A DNA stretch of 59,913 nucleotides from Pelagibacterales bacterium SAG-MED48 (GTDB lineage: Bacteria; Pseudomonadota; Alphaproteobacteria; Pelagibacterales; Pelagibacteraceae): positions 1-59,913 of the forward strand of contig JACWEP010000007.1 of the NCBI GenBank assembly GCA_014653375.1. The letters run 5' to 3'. Made by a program: the position numbers and the translations under genes. The notes beneath the pieces were generated by a model. That model made no database searches, was not told the origin of the DNA, and saw nothing but the letters and a program-made list of their open reading frames with translations. Positions within the stretch are counted from its first letter, which is position 1. Every line of letters begins with the position of its first letter. Of the stretch, positions 56,536-59,913 are shown one piece after another.

Positions 56536-57276
56536 ATGTTCAGATATCAATTACTAATTGAATATGTGGGTACAAATTTTAGAGGTTGGCAAATTCAAAA
56601 GAAAGGTTCAACAATACAAGGTCTTATACAAGAAAAACTTACAAAGCTTTTAAAAGAAAAAATAATTTTAAATGGCTCAGGTAGAACTGATACGGGAGTT
56701 CATGCAATTGCACAATCTGCTCACTTTGATTGTAAAAATAAAATAATAGATCTAATAAAATTTTTAAAATCTATTAATCATTTTATAAATGAGGATGGTA
56801 TAGCAATCACTAAAGTTAAAAAAAGAAGCATTAAATTTCATTCTAGATTTTCTGCAAAACAACGAATTTATAAATATATAATTTTTAATCAGATAAGTGC
56901 CCCTATAATTGAAAAAAAAAGAGGGTGGCATGTTAGAAAACAATTAGATATAGATTTAATTAAAAAAGGGGCAAAAAAATTAATAGGAACACATGATTAT
57001 TCTGTTTTTAGAGCATCAAGCTGTCACGCTAAAAGTCCAATTAAAACAATTAAATCAGTAAAGATTAAATCTTTAAAAAATAAAATTGAAATAGAATTTA
57101 ATTCACAATCTTTTTTACAACAACAAGTTAGATCTATGGTTGGTTGTTTAAAATATTTAGGTGAAAAAAAATGGGATTTAAAAATGTTTGAGAAAGTATT
57201 TAAGTCTAAAAAAAGAATATTATGTGCACCACCAGCACCCCCTGAAGGACTTTTTTTAGTGAGAGTTATTTATTAA
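56536..57276 (+). CDS. truA: tRNA pseudouridine(38-40) synthase
   Basis: Converts uridines 38-40 in the anticodon arm to pseudouridine. The 246-residue protein has GWQIQKKGSTIQGLIQ and the catalytic aspartate in SGRTDTGVHA, with GTHDYSVF and SFLQQQVRSMVG later on. Last gene of def-fmt-truA. Its 3' end overlaps the convergent SET gene by 11 nt. Confidence 0.96.
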   Translation: MFRYQLLIEYVGTNFRGWQIQKKGSTIQGLIQEKLTKLLKEKIILNGSGRTDTGVHAIAQSAHFDCKNKIIDLIKFLKSINHFINEDGIAITKVKKRSIKFHSRFSAKQRIYKYIIFNQISAPIIEKKRGWHVRKQLDIDLIKKGAKKLIGTHDYSVFRASSCHAKSPIKTIKSVKIKSLKNKIEIEFNSQSFLQQQVRSMVGCLKYLGEKKWDLKMFEKVFKSKKRILCAPPAPPEGLFLVRVIY

Positions 57277-57745
57277 TTTTTTTATTGCTCATTGCAAATT
57301 TTTTATTAATTCGCCATCTAGACTCTGCTCTTACAATATAACCACAACAATTTTTAGATTTACACTTACATACAAATTGTTTGTAATTTTCATCATAACC
57401 AAATCCATAATCACATGTAAGCTCTTCGCCTTTTTTTATATCTTTGATTGCTTTAACCCACAGTTTTAATCCTTTTCCATCATAGTCACAATTATTACTA
57501 CATGAATGATTAATTAATCTTGCAGTGTTCCATGAAAAGTCCCCATCAAGATCGTATCTCTTGTTGACTGTAAATAGATAAATAGGCTTACTATTGTCAT
57601 ATTTATCAGACTCTTCTGTTTGTTTTTTAGTGATAAGTTTTCCTATATAGTTAATTATTTTTGTACCTTCTTTAATATCTTTTGTTGCATAAAGTCCTCT
57701 ACCTTTTTTATCAATTTCAGACTTCTTAATTCTATATAGTTTCAT
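57266..57745 (-). CDS. SET-domain lysine methyltransferase-like protein
   Basis: A 159-residue bacterial SET protein, a fold that methylates lysines with SAM. Visible are GRGLYATKDIKEGT near the start, the pseudoknot motif RLINHSCSNNC (NHSC at 79-82), the catalytic-Tyr motif ELTCDYGFGYDE (Tyr113), and a post-SET cysteine group FVCKCKSKNCCG (C126, C128, C133, C134). All key motifs are intact, so it is probably active. Substrate unknown. It ends in Lys-rich sequence. It lies 31 bp downstream of the HDAC-like gene on the same strand, giving a methylase/deacetylase pair. Confidence 0.88.
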   Translation of the reverse strand: MKLYRIKKSEIDKKGRGLYATKDIKEGTKIINYIGKLITKKQTEESDKYDNSKPIYLFTVNKRYDLDGDFSWNTARLINHSCSNNCDYDGKGLKLWVKAIKDIKKGEELTCDYGFGYDENYKQFVCKCKSKNCCGYIVRAESRWRINKKFAMSNKKINK

Positions 57746-57776
57746 ATGAGTTTTTTTAGAGTTTATATGACAATTA

Positions 57777-58706
57777 TCAATTAAATTCTATTAAAGCATC
57801 AACATGTCGTTGAGTGCTATCTTGGAGAGCTTTTAGATCATACCCACCCTCAAGAATTGAAACTACATTTCCATTACAAGATGATTTTACAACATCTAAA
57901 GTTCTTTTAGTTAATTGATAAAAATCCTCTGCGTTTAATCTAAGTTGCGCTAATGGATCATCAATATGGGCATCAAAACCCGCAGAAAATAACAAAAATT
58001 CAGGTTTAAATTCTTTTAACTTTTTTAAAACATGCTCATATGCATTTAGGTATTCTTCAGCAGTTGTGCCTGCTTCAAGTGGAATATTAACAACATTATT
58101 AAACTTACCCTTTTCTTTTTCTGATCCAGAACCTGGGTAATAAGGATATTGGTGTGTTGAAATATATAAAACTTTTTCATTATTATAAAAAATATCTTGA
58201 GTGCCATTCCCATGGTGAACATCAAAGTCAATAATTGCAACTTTATTATATTTATACTTTTCAATTAAGTAATTAGCCCCAACAGCAACATTGTTGTAAA
58301 TACAAAATCCCATTGCTTTATCTTTTTCAGCATGGTGTCCTGGTGGTCTAACAGCACAAAAAGCATTTTTAAAATCTTTATTTTGGACACCATCGATTGC
58401 AGTAATTATTGAACCTACAGCATCTTTGGTTGCATCTTTGCTTCCAGGAGAAACAACTGTATCTCCATCAAGAAAAGCCAAACCATTTTCTGGAAATGAT
58501 TTACTTACTAGATCTATATATTCAGAAGAATGTGTATTAATTAAAAAAGATTGATCAAACTTAGTTGGTTTTTTCCATATTAGATTTTTGTTATCTAATC
58601 TTTTAAAGTTATCAATAACCGCAGTAACTCTATCAATTTTTTCTGGGTGTCCTTCGCCTGTATTATGATTTTGATAAGTATCTGAGTTTATTAAGCCAGT
58701 TTTCAC
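57777..58706 (-). CDS. HDAC-family (class II-like) deacetylase
   Basis: A 309-residue zinc hydrolase of the arginase/deacetylase fold. Catalytic His pair H124-H125 in RPPGHHAEKDKAMGFC, zinc ligands D162 and H164 in IDFDVHHGNGTQ, a third Asp in SAGFDAHIDDP and a C-terminal GGYDLKAL. Bacterial members deacetylate polyamines, small amides or proteins; the substrate cannot be told from sequence. It overlaps the dapE 3' end by 4 nt (ATGA), so its translation is coupled to dapE, and it precedes the SET gene. Confidence 0.92.
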   Translation of the reverse strand: MKTGLINSDTYQNHNTGEGHPEKIDRVTAVIDNFKRLDNKNLIWKKPTKFDQSFLINTHSSEYIDLVSKSFPENGLAFLDGDTVVSPGSKDATKDAVGSIITAIDGVQNKDFKNAFCAVRPPGHHAEKDKAMGFCIYNNVAVGANYLIEKYKYNKVAIIDFDVHHGNGTQDIFYNNEKVLYISTHQYPYYPGSGSEKEKGKFNNVVNIPLEAGTTAEEYLNAYEHVLKKLKEFKPEFLLFSAGFDAHIDDPLAQLRLNAEDFYQLTKRTLDVVKSSCNGNVVSILEGGYDLKALQDSTQRHVDALIEFN

Positions 58707-59861
58707 TTAAAATAATTTTTTAGTATAGTTGAATAAATTAAAGTTAATTTTTTTAAATCAGATAAAGATACAGCCTCATCAACTTTATGCATAGTTTTGC
58801 CAACCAAGCCAAACTCTAAGCAAGGGGCTATTTTTCTAATAAATCTTGCATCAGAAGTTCCACCAGTTGTTGAAAGTTTAGGTTTAATTTTTGTGACTTT
58901 TTTAATTATATCTTGGATCATATAAGTAGTGTTATTGGGCTTAGTAAGAAAAGCCTCTCCAGAAACACTATAATCAATTTTAAATTTTGATTTATTTTTT
59001 TTTACTTATATTTTTTATAATTTTATTAATTTTCTTTTTAATAGAATTTGAAGAATGTTTATTATTAAATCTTATATTGAATTTAGCATTTGCTAATCCA
59101 GGTATTACATTATCTGCAAAGTTATCAATATTGATTTTAGTAATTTCAAGATTTGTTGGTTGAAAATCTTTTGTACCATTATCAAATTTAATTTCTTTTA
59201 ATTCTTTAAGTATTTGAACTAATGCCGTTGAAGGATTGTTTGCTCTATTAGGGTATGCAACATGACCTTGAATACCAATTATAGATAATCTTCCAGTCAT
59301 ACTTCCTCTTCGGCCTATCTTAATCATTTCACCCAATTTATTTGGGTTAGTTGGCTCTCCAACTAAGCAAAAATCTATCTTTTCTTTTTTCTTTTTTAAG
59401 AATTCAACTACTTTTTTTGTGCCATTAATTGCAACTCCTTCTTCATCACCAGTGATCAAAAGGCTGATAGAGCCGTTAAAATATCTTTTATTTGCAACAA
59501 AATTACTGACTGCTGAAACAAATGCAGCAATTGAACTTTTCATATCATTGGCACCTCTCCCAATTAAATATCCTTTCTTAACTGATGGTTTAAATGGATT
59601 TACTGTCCAATCTTTTAAATTTCCTGCAGGGACAACATCAAGGTGACCTGCATAACAAAAATTTGGTCCTTTATTTCCAAGTCTTGCGTATATATTTTTT
59701 ACTGGCTTACTATCTTTCTCTCTAAATTCTAAAACTTTAGTTTTAAAACCAAGAGTTTTAAGTTTTTTCTCTAAGAACTTCATTATTCCAGCATCAACAG
59801 GTGTTACTGTTGGAAATTTAATTAACTCTTTAGCTAATTGAAGTTCATTTATAGTAGCCAT
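58703..59861 (-). CDS. dapE: Succinyl-diaminopimelate desuccinylase, frameshifted at an A9 run
   Basis: Lysine/diaminopimelate pathway: hydrolyses N-succinyl-LL-diaminopimelate. The first part (59861 down to 58992) has M20 metallopeptidase motifs YAGHLDVVPAG, GRGANDMKSSIAAFV, ITGDEEGVAING and CLVGEPT. It ends at a premature TAA just after a run of nine A (58995-59003, minus strand). In the next frame the protein continues KSKFKIDYSVSGEAFLTK and ends with the C-terminal M20 segment KLSTTGGTSDARFI. Eight A would restore a full-length DapE. It is followed by the HDAC gene (overlap 4 nt) and preceded by dapD (7 bp). Confidence 0.85.
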
Positions 59862-59868
59862 TGTAAAT

Positions 59869-59913
59869 CTATTCTCTTAATAGATCATTAACAGAAGTTT
59901 TAGATCTTGTTTT
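59869..59913 (-). CDS. dapD: Tetrahydrodipicolinate N-succinyltransferase, C-terminal end
   Basis: Only the last 14 codons are in the window, ending KTRSKTSVNDLLRE. This matches the conserved C-terminus of DapD, and its place directly before dapE fits the dapD-dapE operon of Alphaproteobacteria. Confidence 0.65.
   Translation of the reverse strand, partial: KTRSKTSVNDLLRE

Overview
The window is a strongly AT-rich, gene-dense bacterial chromosome segment with almost no spacer DNA. Gene content and order point to a streamlined marine alphaproteobacterium of the SAR11 / Pelagibacterales type. Supporting signs are the SUV3-like helicase/fdxA/carD block, regB, dnaJ-like/cobS/cobT, COQ7, a HIG1-domain protein, TAXI-type TRAP transport, and the extreme compaction. 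This identification is inferred from content and composition, not from a marker-gene tree. No phage, insertion sequence, CRISPR array, rRNA or integrase was seen. No stretch longer than about 225 bases lacks a gene or RNA.

Layout. 1-4.3 kb: 5' part of argH (minus), thiol-disulfide and respiratory genes (TlpA-like, HIG1, COQ7, DsbB), an esterase, an HNH nuclease and a DedA-family protein. 4.4-10.6 kb: tRNA-Leu(CAA) almost touching an acyl-CoA synthetase gene, a 35-residue lysine/alanine-rich basic peptide, then a minus-strand block SUV3-like helicase - TerB-like - FdxA - CarD, whose CarD carries a lysine-rich histone-H1-like N-terminal tail. 10.8-17.5 kb: acetoacetyl-CoA synthetase, an aminotransferase and a TAXI/TRAP transporter with a terminator between binding protein and permease. 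17.5-25.3 kb: thioesterase, a 32-residue membrane microprotein, tRNA-Arg(ACG), pyruvate dehydrogenase aceE-aceF with an extra lipoyl domain fused to E1, a GBBH/TauD-like dioxygenase, an EamA exporter and uppP. 25.5-31.4 kb: gltD-gltB (GOGAT) behind two inverted repeats, one with NtrC-site geometry. 32-42 kb: a glycosyltransferase joined to the translation operon thrS-infC-rpmI-rplT-pheS-pheT-lepA, then a GT9 glycosyltransferase running into tRNA-Ser(GGA). 42.8-44.4 kb: a frameshift-riddled and an intact FkbM methyltransferase. 44.6-53 kb: gyrB-regB, convergent dnaJ-like/cobS/cobT, bolA, aroK-aroB. 53-57.3 kb: an unrecognised exported protein with a small membrane partner, then def-fmt-truA. 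57.3-59.9 kb: SET-domain protein, HDAC-family deacetylase, dapE (frameshifted at an A9 run) and the 3' end of dapD.

How the genes work together. The window is mainly core metabolism: pyruvate to acetyl-CoA (aceEF), glutamate synthesis (gltBD), arginine and lysine synthesis (argH, dapDE), the shikimate pathway (aroBK), translation (thrS to lepA, def, fmt, truA) and redox-responsive control (regB, carD). The points most worth following are the lipoyl-E1 fusion with a perfect 12+12 bp inverted repeat upstream, the basic histone-like peptide beside a CarD with a similar tail, the adjacent SET and HDAC-like genes, cobST with a J-domain gene but no cobN in view, apparently leaderless divergent promoters as short as 17-24 bp, interlocked stop codons of convergent genes, and homopolymer frameshifts in dapE and one FkbM gene.
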